A DNA stretch of 64,000 bases from Sulfomarinibacter sp963733915 (GTDB taxonomy: Bacteria > Acidobacteriota > Thermoanaerobaculia > Thermoanaerobaculales > Sulfomarinibacteraceae): assembly GCA_963733915.1 (NCBI GenBank), contig CAVTEP010000011.1, positions 496,001-560,000 on the forward strand, written 5' to 3'. Both the position numbers and the translations under genes were made by a program. Below the pieces are notes generated by a model that was given only the letters and a program-made list of their open reading frames with translations, was not told the DNA's origin and made no database searches. Positions 10,194 to 18,680 of the stretch are shown one piece after another. The first letter of the stretch is position 1. Every line of letters begins with the position of its first letter.

Positions 10194-10809
10194 ATGAACA
10201 CCGACGCTCCATTTGACGTCCTACTCTTCGATCTCGGCGGCGTCCTGATCGACTTCGCAGGCTTTGACGAACTGGCTCTCTTGCTACCCGACGCACCCGG
10301 CCGCGCGGAGATTCGCAACCGTTGGATCCAATCCGAATCGGTCCAACTCTTCGAACGCGGCGGAGATCACCCCGCTCGAGTTTGCTCGCGGCGTTATAGC
10401 GGAACTGGAGCTCGCCTTTTCACCCGATGACTTCATCACAGCCTTTGTCGGGTGGGCCCGCGGGCCATACCCGGGGGCGAGGTCACTCCTCGAACGGCTG
10501 CATCGAACCCACAGGCTCGCCTGCCTGAGCAACTCGAACCAGCTCCACACCCCGCTGCACCGTCGGAGCTTGGAGCCGCTGATGGAGAGGTTTTATTTCT
10601 CGAACGAGATCGGTCACGTAAAACCCGATCGAGCGATCTTCGACCACGTCATCCGGGACCTGGGTGTCCCTCCGCAACGGATCGCCTTCTTCGACGACAC
10701 GCCGGTCAACGTGGAGGCGGCTCGAGATGCCGGACTCAAAGCGTACGAAGTCGACGGGTTGGAGGCCCTCAACGATCAGCTCCGACGCCTCGGCATGCTC
10801 GACCTCTAA
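10194..10809 (+). CDS. HAD-superfamily phosphatase, frameshifted
   Basis: Probable phosphomonoesterase of the HAD-IA type. The ATG at 10194 opens MNTDAPFDVLLFDLGGVLIDF, where motif I is D-L-G-G-V rather than DxD, as in YihX-like phosphatases. Motif II is CLSNSNQ, motif III lysine lies in IGHVKPDRAIF and motif IV is IAFFDDTPVNVEAARDAG. The frame changes once near 10363 (FERGEITPLEFARG is expected). The repaired length is about 204 residues, typical. On the opposite strand the ABC ATPase frame runs through this gene, which is probably an artefact of a lost stop codon. Confidence 0.83.
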
Positions 10810-12309
10810 CTGCAATTCACGTAGTGAATTAGCCAACTCCATGATCCGCTCCTGGGTCGCCCCAACGCGCGGCAGAATACCCTGCAGCGTTCCCTCGCGC
10901 ATGACGGCGACCCGGTCGGCGAGACCGAGCAACTCCGGCATTTCGCTCGAGATCAAAACAACCGCGACGCCACGCTCCACCAAATCGCCGATCAGCTCAT
11001 AGATCTCGGCCTTGGCGCCGACGTCGATTCCCCGGGTCGGTTCGTCGAAAAGCATGACCCGGCATCCTGCGGCCAACCAGCGGGCGAGGACGACCTTCTG
11101 CTGGTTGCCACCCGACAGATTGACCGCCTTTTGATCAAGGGATGCGGCTCTGATATCGAGTTTCTCGACGAGAACTCCGGCCACCTCTTGTTCCTTCGCG
11201 AGGTCGAGAAAACCACGCCGGGAGAAATTATCGAGGCTGGTCAGGGTGATGTTTTCGCCGACCGACATCTGCAACACGAGACCCTGTTGTTTGCGGTCCT
11301 CGGTCAGGAACCCGAGACCGGCGGCGATCGAAGCGGCGGGGTCGCCGCCGGGGAGAACGTTGCCATCCACGCTCACGGAACCGGCATCGACCGGATCGGC
11401 ACCAAAAATGGCTCGAGCCAACTCAGTTCTGCCCGAGCCCATGAGGCCGGCGATACCGAGGATTTCGCCAGCACCCACCGAAAGCGAGATCGGTGACAGG
11501 GTGCCGTCCCGCGCAAGGCCGGCCACCTCGAGGACCGGTCTGCCGATCTCGACCAGGCGTTTGGCGATCTGCTCGTCGATCGTCCGTCCGACCATCAGGT
11601 CGATCAACTCGTTGACGTCGGTCTTCTGGACCTCTCGTGTTCCCACCGTGCGGCCGTCCCGCATGACGGTCACGCGGTCACCGATGACAAAGATCTCGCG
11701 CATCCGATGGGAGATGTAGATGACCGGCACACCCTCGCGGCACAGCCCGCGAATCACCTCGAAGAGAGCCTCGATCTCGTCATCGGCGAGGGCCGCGGTC
11801 GGCTCATCCATGACCAGGAGCCGCGCCTCCTCCCTGAGGGCACGGGCGATCTCGACCAACTGCTGCTCGGCGACCGACAGCCCGGCAACCGGTGCATCCG
11901 GTTCGACTGCACAATGAACCCGCTGCAACAGATCGCGTGAGACCCGCTGCATGACCTCAGTGCGGATGAGGCCGCCGCGAGTCGGTTCATGGCCGAGGAA
12001 GATGTTCTCCGCAACGGTCAGACCGGGAATGAGGTTGAGCTCCTGGTGGATCATGACGAGACCGAGCCGTTGAGCCTCGATGGGGCTTTCGGGTGAGATC
12101 TGTCGATGGGCAAGAGAGATGTTGCCGGCGTCCGCCGCATATTGGCCGCACAACACCTTCATCAGGCTCGATTTGCCAGCGCCGTTTTCGCCCAGAAGCA
12201 CGTGGACCTCGCCTTCTACGATGTCGAGTGCGGCATCCTGCAGAGCCTGCACGCCGGGAAATCGCTTGCAGATCCCGCGCATTGCGAGAAGCGGCGCCGC
12301 CGGGGTCAC
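10483..12309 (-). CDS. Ribose-type (CUT2) sugar ABC transporter, duplicated ATP-binding protein
   Basis: Powers sugar import with the fused permease/binding protein encoded just upstream. GTG start at 12309, overlapping the upstream stop by four bases (GTGA). Two ATPase halves are visible: Walker A GENGAGKSS, signature LSVAEQQ and Walker B LLVMDEPTAAL in the first; the second has GLMGSGRTEL in place of a good P-loop, signature LSGGNQQK and VMLFDEPTRGID, as in RbsA/MglA. Relatives are about 500 residues and end near RIMELANSL, close to 10820. The open frame continues about 110 more residues antisense to the HAD gene. I think the natural stop has been lost by an indel and the true end is near 10810-10830. 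Confidence 0.88.
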   Translation of the reverse strand: MTPAAPLLAMRGICKRFPGVQALQDAALDIVEGEVHVLLGENGAGKSSLMKVLCGQYAADAGNISLAHRQISPESPIEAQRLGLVMIHQELNLIPGLTVAENIFLGHEPTRGGLIRTEVMQRVSRDLLQRVHCAVEPDAPVAGLSVAEQQLVEIARALREEARLLVMDEPTAALADDEIEALFEVIRGLCREGVPVIYISHRMREIFVIGDRVTVMRDGRTVGTREVQKTDVNELIDLMVGRTIDEQIAKRLVEIGRPVLEVAGLARDGTLSPISLSVGAGEILGIAGLMGSGRTELARAIFGADPVDAGSVSVDGNVLPGGDPAASIAAGLGFLTEDRKQQGLVLQMSVGENITLTSLDNFSRRGFLDLAKEQEVAGVLVEKLDIRAASLDQKAVNLSGGNQQKVVLARWLAAGCRVMLFDEPTRGIDVGAKAEIYELIGDLVERGVAVVLISSEMPELLGLADRVAVMREGTLQGILPRVGATQERIMELANSLRELQLEVEHAEASELIVEGLQPVDFVRFESGISSRLHVDRRVVEEGDPLRRDTQVPDDVVEDRSIGFYVTDLVREIKPLHQRLQAPTVQRGVELVRVAQAGEPVGSMQPFEE

Positions 12310-14264
12310 GGTGTCTCCATCTCAATCACTGCAGGGCCCGCCGCGCCCTCGAAAGCCTGGAGGTTTTCAAGGTCGATCAGTTCGACCTTTGTCAGAACCT
12401 CTTTTGGTGGCATCGTACCCACTCTCAGGAGAGCGGTGGCGTACATCACCCCGAGCCGACCCATTTCGCCCGGAAACTGTGCCACCGAGCCCAGCAAACG
12501 TCCGGTCCTGATGTTTTCGAGCGCATCGGGAATGGCGTCGAAGCCGATGATGGAGACGTTGTCCAGACGTTGTGCCGCCGCTGTTGCTTCCAGGGCGCCG
12601 AGCGCCATCTCGTCGTTGGCGGCAAAGATCGCATCGACCTCGGGGTGCGCCTGGAGTAGGTTTTCGGCCACGTTGTAGGCCAAGGCCCGCTCCCAGTTGG
12701 CGGTCTGGCTGGCGACGACCCGAATGCCCGGGGAGTCCTCGATTCCGCGCAGGAATCCGAGCCGCCTCTGGTCCGCAGTCTCGTGCCCCGAGATGCCCTC
12801 GATGATGATCACCTCACCCGATCCGCCAAGGATGGTCGAGAGATAGCGCCCGGCCACCGCGCCGCCCTCGAAGTTGTCGGAACCGATATAGGTGAGGACC
12901 TCCGCGCCGACGGATTCGGCGACTGCCTGGTCGATGCGGGTGTCCAGGAGTAGCACCGGGACTCCCGCATCGTTGGCCTTGCGGATCGCGGGTACCAGCT
13001 CTTTGGACCCGGAGGGGGAGAGCAGAATGGCGTCGACGCCTTGCTGGATCAGGTTTTCGATGATCTGGTACTGGCGTTCGACGTCCGTCTCACGATCGGC
13101 GGCCAGCGACACCAGATGAACGCGCTGGGCCTCTGCTTCGCGCTCAGCCGCCGATTCCATAGCCGCCCAGAACGGCGAGTTGAGCGCCTTTGGGACGAAG
13201 GCGATGGTCAGGCTTTCTTCCTCCGCCGGCATCCTCGAAGCGGAACGGAAGGCGAAGGCCGCGACCACCAGGGCCGCCGTGATGACGGCGGCGACGGCCC
13301 ATTTTCGGTATCGCCGCCAACCCTCGACCGGACGCCCGCCCTGGCCGCGGTGCCGGGCGCGGTCAAGCACCACCGCCGCCACCAGGACGCCGCCGACAAC
13401 CATGCCCTCCAGCGCGGATGGCACGTTGAGGGCATTGAGGCCGTTGCGCAGGGTTCCCATGATCAGCGCACCGATCAAGGTCCCCAGGACTCGACCCTCG
13501 CCACCCATCAGACTCACTCCGCCGATCACCGCCGCCGCGATCGCGTAGAGTTCGTACATCTCGCCTGACAACGGCGAAGCCGCGTTCAGCCGCGAGGTCA
13601 TCAGGACCGCCGCGACTCCGGCCATGAGCCCGGACAGGGCGTATATAGCGACCTTGTATCGTCCGACCGGAACCCCCGACAACCACGCCGCCTGTTCATT
13701 ACCGCCGATGGCATAGGCATATCGGCCGAGCTTTGTACGGGTCAGCACGAGATGTGCCACGACATAGAGGGCAGCGACGACGAGCGCCATCACCGGGACA
13801 CCGGCAATGTCGCCCGAGAGGACTCGGAACGACTCCGGTAGTCCGCTGATCGGTTTCGAGCCCGAGTAGATCTTGGCGGCGCTGCGAGCGATGAGCATCA
13901 TCCCGAGAGTGGAAATGAAGGGCGGAATGCGGCCGAGGGTGGTGATCAGTCCGTTGAGCGCCCCGCAGACGAGCCCAACCAGCAGCCCGCCACCGACCGC
14001 GATCAGGCTCGAGTGCCCGGCGACCAGAAGATCGGCCACCACCAGACCGCAGAGGGCGAGAATCGAACCCACCGAGAGATCGATGCCCGCCGAGATGATC
14101 ACAAAGGTCAGGCCGATGCCGAGGATCGCGTTGATGGCCGACTGCTGCATGACGTTGAGCAGGTTGTCGGCGTTGAAAAAGTGCGGCGAGGCAATGCCAA
14201 AGAGAACCACCAGCCCGATCAGCACCAGGAGCGTCTGCAGGTGGGCAGAACGGCCGCGGGTCAT
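12306..14264 (-). CDS. Sugar ABC transporter permease fused to periplasmic binding protein (RbsC-RbsB fusion)
   Basis: A 652-residue membrane protein joining two normally separate subunits. The ATG at 14264 follows GGGAGGAGAGCCGG, a strong ribosome site that rules out the longer upstream frame. Residues of about 1-325 are an RbsC-type permease (FFNADNLLNVMQQSA, SAGIDLSVGSILAL, IGGVSLMGGEGRVLGTLIGA). A basic linker and one extra helix (KWAVAAVITAALVVAAFAF) follow. From about residue 365 there is an RbsB-type binding domain (ALNSPFWAAMESAAEREA, QGVDAILLSPSGSKELVPAI, IFAANDEMALGALEA, IIGFDAIPDALENI). The extra helix would place the binding domain in the periplasm, tethered to its own channel. 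It overlaps the ATPase gene by four bases. Confidence 0.92.
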   Translation of the reverse strand: MTRGRSAHLQTLLVLIGLVVLFGIASPHFFNADNLLNVMQQSAINAILGIGLTFVIISAGIDLSVGSILALCGLVVADLLVAGHSSLIAVGGGLLVGLVCGALNGLITTLGRIPPFISTLGMMLIARSAAKIYSGSKPISGLPESFRVLSGDIAGVPVMALVVAALYVVAHLVLTRTKLGRYAYAIGGNEQAAWLSGVPVGRYKVAIYALSGLMAGVAAVLMTSRLNAASPLSGEMYELYAIAAAVIGGVSLMGGEGRVLGTLIGALIMGTLRNGLNALNVPSALEGMVVGGVLVAAVVLDRARHRGQGGRPVEGWRRYRKWAVAAVITAALVVAAFAFRSASRMPAEEESLTIAFVPKALNSPFWAAMESAAEREAEAQRVHLVSLAADRETDVERQYQIIENLIQQGVDAILLSPSGSKELVPAIRKANDAGVPVLLLDTRIDQAVAESVGAEVLTYIGSDNFEGGAVAGRYLSTILGGSGEVIIIEGISGHETADQRRLGFLRGIEDSPGIRVVASQTANWERALAYNVAENLLQAHPEVDAIFAANDEMALGALEATAAAQRLDNVSIIGFDAIPDALENIRTGRLLGSVAQFPGEMGRLGVMYATALLRVGTMPPKEVLTKVELIDLENLQAFEGAAGPAVIEMETP

Positions 14265-14328
14265 CCGGCTCTCCTCCCTTCGGAAGCTCGTCGGCCGTCC
14301 TGCTGGCCTCTCGCCCACGACATTGAAA

Positions 14329-16200
14329 TCAGTTCCCGGGCCCGCCGAGCGCGAACCCCAGCCAGCGCGCCACCATCGGCGCCACGGCGGTGGCCTCGAC
14401 CTCGCCGAGACGGGCGCGCTTCAGCCCCGCACCGCGCGCGAAGAGGACTCCACACATGGCGTCGTGCGATGCCAGATAACCGTGTTGGCCGTAGTACCGG
14501 CTCGGCTCCAGGATCGGCCCCTCGAGCCCGGCCGAGGCCGCGAAACCGGGCGCGAGAAAAACCACGAGGTCGCCCGAGTTGGGACTGTCGAGGCCGATCA
14601 GGGCCGCCTCGGAACGGGTGAAGATCTTCTCGACCACCGGCCGGCCCTCGATTTCGAGATCGGCAAAGGCGCGCGCCGCGCGACGCAGAATAGCGGGCGC
14701 CTCCTCGGCCGTCACCACCCCGGTCGGCTCGCGCCCCACGAGGTTGAGGTAGAGGTCGATCGCCGCGCCGCTCGTCGTCGCCACCATCGGCGTGTCGGCG
14801 GCGACGCGTCGGCCTCCGTTTTCATCGACGGTTTTCAATAGGCCCTCGCCGGCGAGAACACGGTTGGCTGCCACGATCTCGAAGATCGGCATCTGCCCGT
14901 GATCGGAGACCACCACCAACGCATCACGTTCCTGGTCGAGAACCTTCCACATCGTCGCCACCGAGAGATCGATCGATTGGCCGATCCGCTTCAGCCCCTC
15001 GCCCGCGGCCAGCGCTCGGCCGGGGCTGTAGGCCCACTGGAGCGGGTCGGTGATGAGGCTCGCGTGCTGGTACTCGTCGGCCGACGGGTGGTAGGCGAGC
15101 ACCAAATCCGGATCCTCATTCGCAAGCACCCACTCGGCCATGTGGTCGAGATAGCGGTCGAGACGTTCGGCCTGCTCGAGATAGGTGTCGAGGTCGATGC
15201 CCTCGGCGAGGTCGAGCCACCAGGCTGCCAGCTGATTCATGTCGGGCTCACCCGGCCACGGCCCGAGGGCGTCGGTGAGGCGGCCCTCGAAGGCCTCGGG
15301 GTAGGCGTGGAGTCGGCTGACGCTCCCGCGGTAGAAGCGGAGGGCGCCCGCGATCCGGTCGATCGAGAGCACCTTGCACCACGAGCCGTAGGGGTGGGGC
15401 CCGAGATCATTCTCCGCCCTGGTCTCGAGTCCGAGTTCGAGCCACTCCATCTCGCCCGCATACGCCCACTCGTCCGCGTCCGCGTTCCGCACAGCGACCG
15501 TGTCATAGCGGGGACGGCCGTTGGGGTCGGCGTCGACCAACGCCACCAGCACCTCGATCGCCGACGGCGTCGCGCGGTCGAGCTCGACCGTCAGCCGCCA
15601 CATCAGCGGCGGGAGGCCATCGTTCGAGGGTATCTCGCCGGTGGTCTGGGCGGTCCCCGCCGCGAGCTCGATGATCTCGGACGCCGCCACCGGCGGCGGC
15701 GGCCAGACAGCGCCGAAATCCCCCATCCGATCCACGGCGCCCGCGTCGGCGCCGGGCCAGAGCAGCGTCGCCACCCGCAGACCGCGCTTGCGCGCCGCCT
15801 CCCACAGGGTCTCGGCATCGCTCGACGCGGCAAAGCCCGAGACCCAGTCGGTGATTGGGCTCCCCGGGCGACGAAAGCTGTTGTTGACGACCCCGGTTCC
15901 GGCCGCATCGCGACCAGTGACCAACGTCAGGTGGTTGACCGCGGTCATGGTCGGGTCGACCATCCGCATGCGCTCGGCGGAAACCCCGTTCGACGCGAGG
16001 TCTCGCAAACCTCCGGGCGCGGTTGCGGTGCCGTCCTCGATCCAGCTCCGCGCGAGGTCGGCGCCGAGCGCGTCGTAGGAAACCATCACCACGCGGTCGG
16101 CGCGGATCTCCTGCGGACCGGAGCTCTGACAGGCAAAACCCAGGCTGAGGGTTATGGCCGCAGCAATGGCTGCCGTTCGGAGACTGAGTGTCCTCAACAT
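14329..16200 (-). CDS. Alkaline-phosphatase-superfamily phosphodiesterase/nucleotidase lipoprotein
   Basis: A 623-residue exported hydrolase of the type-I phosphodiesterase/AlkP superfamily. The ATG at 16200 opens a lipoprotein signal (RTAAIAAAITLSLGFAC). A longer frame to 16266 exists, but its first residues come from a heptamer repeat element, so I reject it. The metal and nucleophile motifs look intact: VVMVSYDALGADL (Asp), VDPTMTAVNHLTLVTGR (Thr nucleophile), HPSADEYQH and VVVSDHGQMPIF (Asp-His). It ends QGYLASH-type HGYLASHDAMCGVLFA and a final helix-like tail. The substrate is unknown. It sits 64 bases upstream of the ABC permease gene on the same strand. Confidence 0.85.
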   Translation of the reverse strand: MLRTLSLRTAAIAAAITLSLGFACQSSGPQEIRADRVVMVSYDALGADLARSWIEDGTATAPGGLRDLASNGVSAERMRMVDPTMTAVNHLTLVTGRDAAGTGVVNNSFRRPGSPITDWVSGFAASSDAETLWEAARKRGLRVATLLWPGADAGAVDRMGDFGAVWPPPPVAASEIIELAAGTAQTTGEIPSNDGLPPLMWRLTVELDRATPSAIEVLVALVDADPNGRPRYDTVAVRNADADEWAYAGEMEWLELGLETRAENDLGPHPYGSWCKVLSIDRIAGALRFYRGSVSRLHAYPEAFEGRLTDALGPWPGEPDMNQLAAWWLDLAEGIDLDTYLEQAERLDRYLDHMAEWVLANEDPDLVLAYHPSADEYQHASLITDPLQWAYSPGRALAAGEGLKRIGQSIDLSVATMWKVLDQERDALVVVSDHGQMPIFEIVAANRVLAGEGLLKTVDENGGRRVAADTPMVATTSGAAIDLYLNLVGREPTGVVTAEEAPAILRRAARAFADLEIEGRPVVEKIFTRSEAALIGLDSPNSGDLVVFLAPGFAASAGLEGPILEPSRYYGQHGYLASHDAMCGVLFARGAGLKRARLGEVEATAVAPMVARWLGFALGGPGN

Positions 16201-16231
16201 GTGCCGATGGTAACGCACGCCGTTTGCATTA

Positions 16232-16345
16232 CGAGTCAGGAACGAGGAATTGGGAATGCCACCCACCCACCCGGGAGCTTTTGTGCCTCCTCGGGAAGGG
16301 TGGGCGGAAATTCCGAATTCCTCATTCCTAATTCCTCATTCGAAT
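16232..16345. repeat. Heptamer-arm inverted repeat element a
   Basis: The left arm is degenerate 7-mers (GAGTCAG, GAACGAG, GAATTGG), then CCACCCACCCACCC, a loop, GGGTGGGCGG, and a right arm of ATTCCGA, ATTCCTC, ATTCCTA, ATTCCTC. The arms are mutually complementary. It ends one base before the rlpA stop codon, so it is the first thing downstream of rlpA. Confidence 0.8.
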
Positions 16346-16346
16346 G

Positions 16347-17102
16347 TCAGCCGCCGCAGGGGACGATGTGGGCTCCGGGCCAGCCGTCGGTGACGCGGTT
16401 GCGCGCCCGTTCAGCATCCTTTTCGTTCGTGAACGGCCCGATGCGCACCCGGTAGAACTGATCGAGGCCTTCGAGCACGACCGCAGATTCACCGGCTCCG
16501 GCAAGCGTCTCCCGTGCGTGGCGGGCGTTGTCGACTCCGCCGAAGGCCGCCACCTGGACCCAGAGACAGTTGTCCGGTTCCCCGGCTTGCGACGGCGCCG
16601 TTGCCGGGGTGGACTCCCGACCGACGACCTTGATCCTGACCGGCGCCACCCCGTCGACGTCAAGGTCGATCTTTCGGGCGGCGGCGTAGGAGAGATCGAT
16701 GATCCGGCCCTCGATAAACGGCCCGCGGTCGTTGACCCGGACCACCACGTCGGCGCCGGTGTCTCGGCGGTCGACCCTGACCATGGTCCCGAAGGGCAGG
16801 GTCTTGTGCGCGGCGGTCATCGCATACATGTCGTAGACCTCGCCCGAGGCAGTGCGCCGCCCGTGGTAGGGCTCGCCGTACCACGAAGCGATGCCGTTCT
16901 CGGTCCACCCCTCCTCCGCCGGCACCGGCGGCGGCTCTGGGCGCGTGCTGACTGGGGTGGTCCCCCGATGGGCACACGCGGCGGTCAGAACCATCGACAT
17001 GAATACCACCGCTGCAGTTCTGAGTTTTGAATTTTGAGTTTTGAGTTCCCACCCTCCCTCCCCTGGATGAGGGGGTGGGGTGGGGAAAAACTCAAATCTC
17101 AT
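16347..17102 (-). CDS. rlpA: RlpA-like septal-ring lipoprotein with SPOR domain
   Basis: Probable lytic transglycosylase that cleaves denuded glycan at the division site, anchored to the outer membrane. A lipobox (MVLTAAC) is followed by a Pro-rich linker, the double-psi beta-barrel (NGIASWYGEPYHGRRTASGEVYDM, MTAAHKTLPFGT, VRVNDRGPFIEGRIIDLSYAAA) and a C-terminal SPOR domain (CLWVQVAAFGGVDNARHARE, FYRVRIGPFTNEKDAER). The only in-frame ATG giving a usable signal peptide is at 17102. It runs through heptamer element b, which encodes the charged stretch KTQNSKLRT before the hydrophobic core. The internal ATG near 17000 would leave only about eight residues before the Cys. Confidence 0.87.
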   Translation of the reverse strand: MRFEFFPTPPPHPGEGGWELKTQNSKLRTAAVVFMSMVLTAACAHRGTTPVSTRPEPPPVPAEEGWTENGIASWYGEPYHGRRTASGEVYDMYAMTAAHKTLPFGTMVRVDRRDTGADVVVRVNDRGPFIEGRIIDLSYAAARKIDLDVDGVAPVRIKVVGRESTPATAPSQAGEPDNCLWVQVAAFGGVDNARHARETLAGAGESAVVLEGLDQFYRVRIGPFTNEKDAERARNRVTDGWPGAHIVPCGG

Positions 17103-17120
17103 AACTCAAAACTCAAAACT
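17019..17120. repeat. Heptamer-arm inverted repeat element b, with G-quadruplex core
   Basis: The left arm has TTTTGAA, TTTTGAG, TTTTGAG; the core is four C-runs (17048-17063), a short loop and GGGGGTGGGGTGGGG; the right arm has ACTCAAA-type 7-mers. Both arms and the core can pair into one hairpin of nearly 50 bp. On the minus strand the C-runs read as four G-runs with 1-nt loops, a canonical quadruplex motif. It touches the purB stop codon and overlaps the 5' end of rlpA. Confidence 0.85.
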
Positions 17121-18558
17121 AAACGTCGAGATCTTTCGATTCTGGCAGCTCGCCGGCTGCGTCGAGAACCGGGCGAACGACCTCGGCGAGAAATTCGCGG
17201 ACCTGCTGTGGCGCACGGCCCACAAAGCGGGCCGGATCGAGCAGGTCCTCGAGCTCGGACCGGGTGAGCCCGACCCCCGGGTCGGCGGCCACCAGATCGA
17301 GAAAGGGGTTCGCCCCGCCCTGTTCGAGCACCACCGCGGCCGCCGACCTGGCGTGGATCCGCAGTCGCTCGTGGACCGCCTGGCGGTCGCCGCCGCGGCG
17401 TACCGCGGCCATGAGGATCGCCTCTGAGGCCATCAGCGGCAGTTCCTCGGCGAGGTTTCTGCGAAGCATGGCTGGAAAGACCGTGAGCCCGTCGACCACG
17501 TTGTGGACGATGCGGAGAATGGCGTCCGCGGTCAGAAAGGACTCGGGCAGCGCCAGGCGGCGGTTGGCGGAGTCGTCGAGGCTGCGTTCGAGCCACTGGG
17601 CGGCCGCCGTCTGCGCCGGATTGGCGGCCATGTTCATGAGCCACCGGGCGAGGGCTGTCACCCGTTCCGAGCGCATGGGGTTGGCCTTGTAGGGCATTGC
17701 GGACGAGCCGATCTGGTCTGCGGCCAGAGGCTCCCGGAGCTCCTTGAGCCGGGCCAAAAGACGGATGTCGGTGGCGAGCTTGGCGGCCGACTGCGCGACC
17801 CCGGAAAGCGCGTCCAGGACAAAGGCGTCCACCTTGCGCGGATAGGTTTGACCGGTCACCGCGTAGGTGTTGGAAAAGCCGAGGGTCTCGGCCACCCTTC
17901 GGTCGAGGGCGCGCACCTTGGCGTGATCGCCGTCAAAGAGCTCGAGAAAGGTGGCCTGGGTCCCGGTGGTGCCCTTGGCGCCCCGCAGCTTCAAACGACT
18001 GCGCTCGAAGCGAAGGCGCTCGAGGTCGAGCAGGAAATCCTGCAGCCACAGGCAGGCTCGTTTGCCGACGGTGGTCGGCTGCGCGGGCTGGAAGTGGGTC
18101 ATGCCGAGCGCCGGCTCGTCGGCCCAGGTTTCGGCAAAGCGGGCCAGCGCGTCGATCACCGCCAGTACTCGGGTGATGACGAGGTCGAGTGCGTCGCGGG
18201 TGATGATGAGGTCAGCGTTGTCGCCGACGAAGGCCGAGGTCGCGCCGAGATGAAGGATCGGCCGGGCCGCCGGCGCACGGTCGGCAAAGGCCTGGAGATG
18301 GGCCATGACATCGTGCCGGTTCCGTTTTTCGTAGTCCCGCACTCGCTCGAGATCGTCGGCCGTCACCTCGAGGTTCGCCAGCATCTGATCCAGCGCCTGT
18401 TCGGGAATCTCGAGACCGAGCTCGCTCTCGGCGGCCGCCAGCGCCAGCCATAGACGCCGCCAGGTCGTATAACGGTTGCCGGTCGAAAAGAGCCGCTGCA
18501 TCTCCTTCGACGCGTAGCGGCCGGTCAGCGGATGATCGAAGCTGTCGAGAGAACTCAT
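17119..18558 (-). CDS. purB: Adenylosuccinate lyase
   Basis: Cleaves SAICAR to AICAR and adenylosuccinate to AMP plus fumarate in purine synthesis. The ATG at 18558 follows GGAGGAACG; the longer frame to 19164 lacks a ribosome site and is antisense to arcA. The protein opens DHPLTGRYASKEM and has the fumarase/aspartase-superfamily blocks HDVMAHLQAF, HLGATSAFVGDNADL, GMTHFQPAQPTT and the signature GSSAMPYKANPMRSER. At 479 residues it resembles the longer, eukaryote-like PurB branch. Its TAG stop coincides with the edge of heptamer element b. Confidence 0.96.
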   Translation of the reverse strand: MSSLDSFDHPLTGRYASKEMQRLFSTGNRYTTWRRLWLALAAAESELGLEIPEQALDQMLANLEVTADDLERVRDYEKRNRHDVMAHLQAFADRAPAARPILHLGATSAFVGDNADLIITRDALDLVITRVLAVIDALARFAETWADEPALGMTHFQPAQPTTVGKRACLWLQDFLLDLERLRFERSRLKLRGAKGTTGTQATFLELFDGDHAKVRALDRRVAETLGFSNTYAVTGQTYPRKVDAFVLDALSGVAQSAAKLATDIRLLARLKELREPLAADQIGSSAMPYKANPMRSERVTALARWLMNMAANPAQTAAAQWLERSLDDSANRRLALPESFLTADAILRIVHNVVDGLTVFPAMLRRNLAEELPLMASEAILMAAVRRGGDRQAVHERLRIHARSAAAVVLEQGGANPFLDLVAADPGVGLTRSELEDLLDPARFVGRAPQQVREFLAEVVRPVLDAAGELPESKDLDV

Positions 18559-18592
18559 CGTTCCTCCAAATCGAGTATACCGATCGATCTGG

Positions 18593-18662
18593 TTTCCCAT
18601 TTTCTTTTTTTTCGGCGGTCGCCCGCAGGGCGCACGCCGAAAAAAAGACCTAAGATGGGAAA
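18593..18662. repeat. Terminator-like inverted repeat between divergent genes
   Basis: TTTCCCAT (18593-18600) pairs with ATGGGAAA (18655-18662). Inside, eight T (18605-18612) and CGGCG pair with CGCCG and seven A (18635-18646), and GCCC (18621-18624) pairs with GGGC (18628-18631). It looks like a two-way terminator, yet it lies upstream of both purB and arcA. It could be an attenuator, an insulator or a relict of the element family. Confidence 0.7.
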
Positions 18663-18680
18663 CGTCAGACAGGAGTACCC

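Noticed and set aside
2640..10370. Programmed frameshifting or recoding as the cause of the broken genes in region 1
   Set aside because: Too many sites with no shared slippery motif or direction; sequence error is simpler.
14899..16455. 518-codon plus-strand frame opposite the phosphodiesterase gene
   Set aside because: Arg/Gly/Val-rich shadow of a gene with intact motifs on the other strand.
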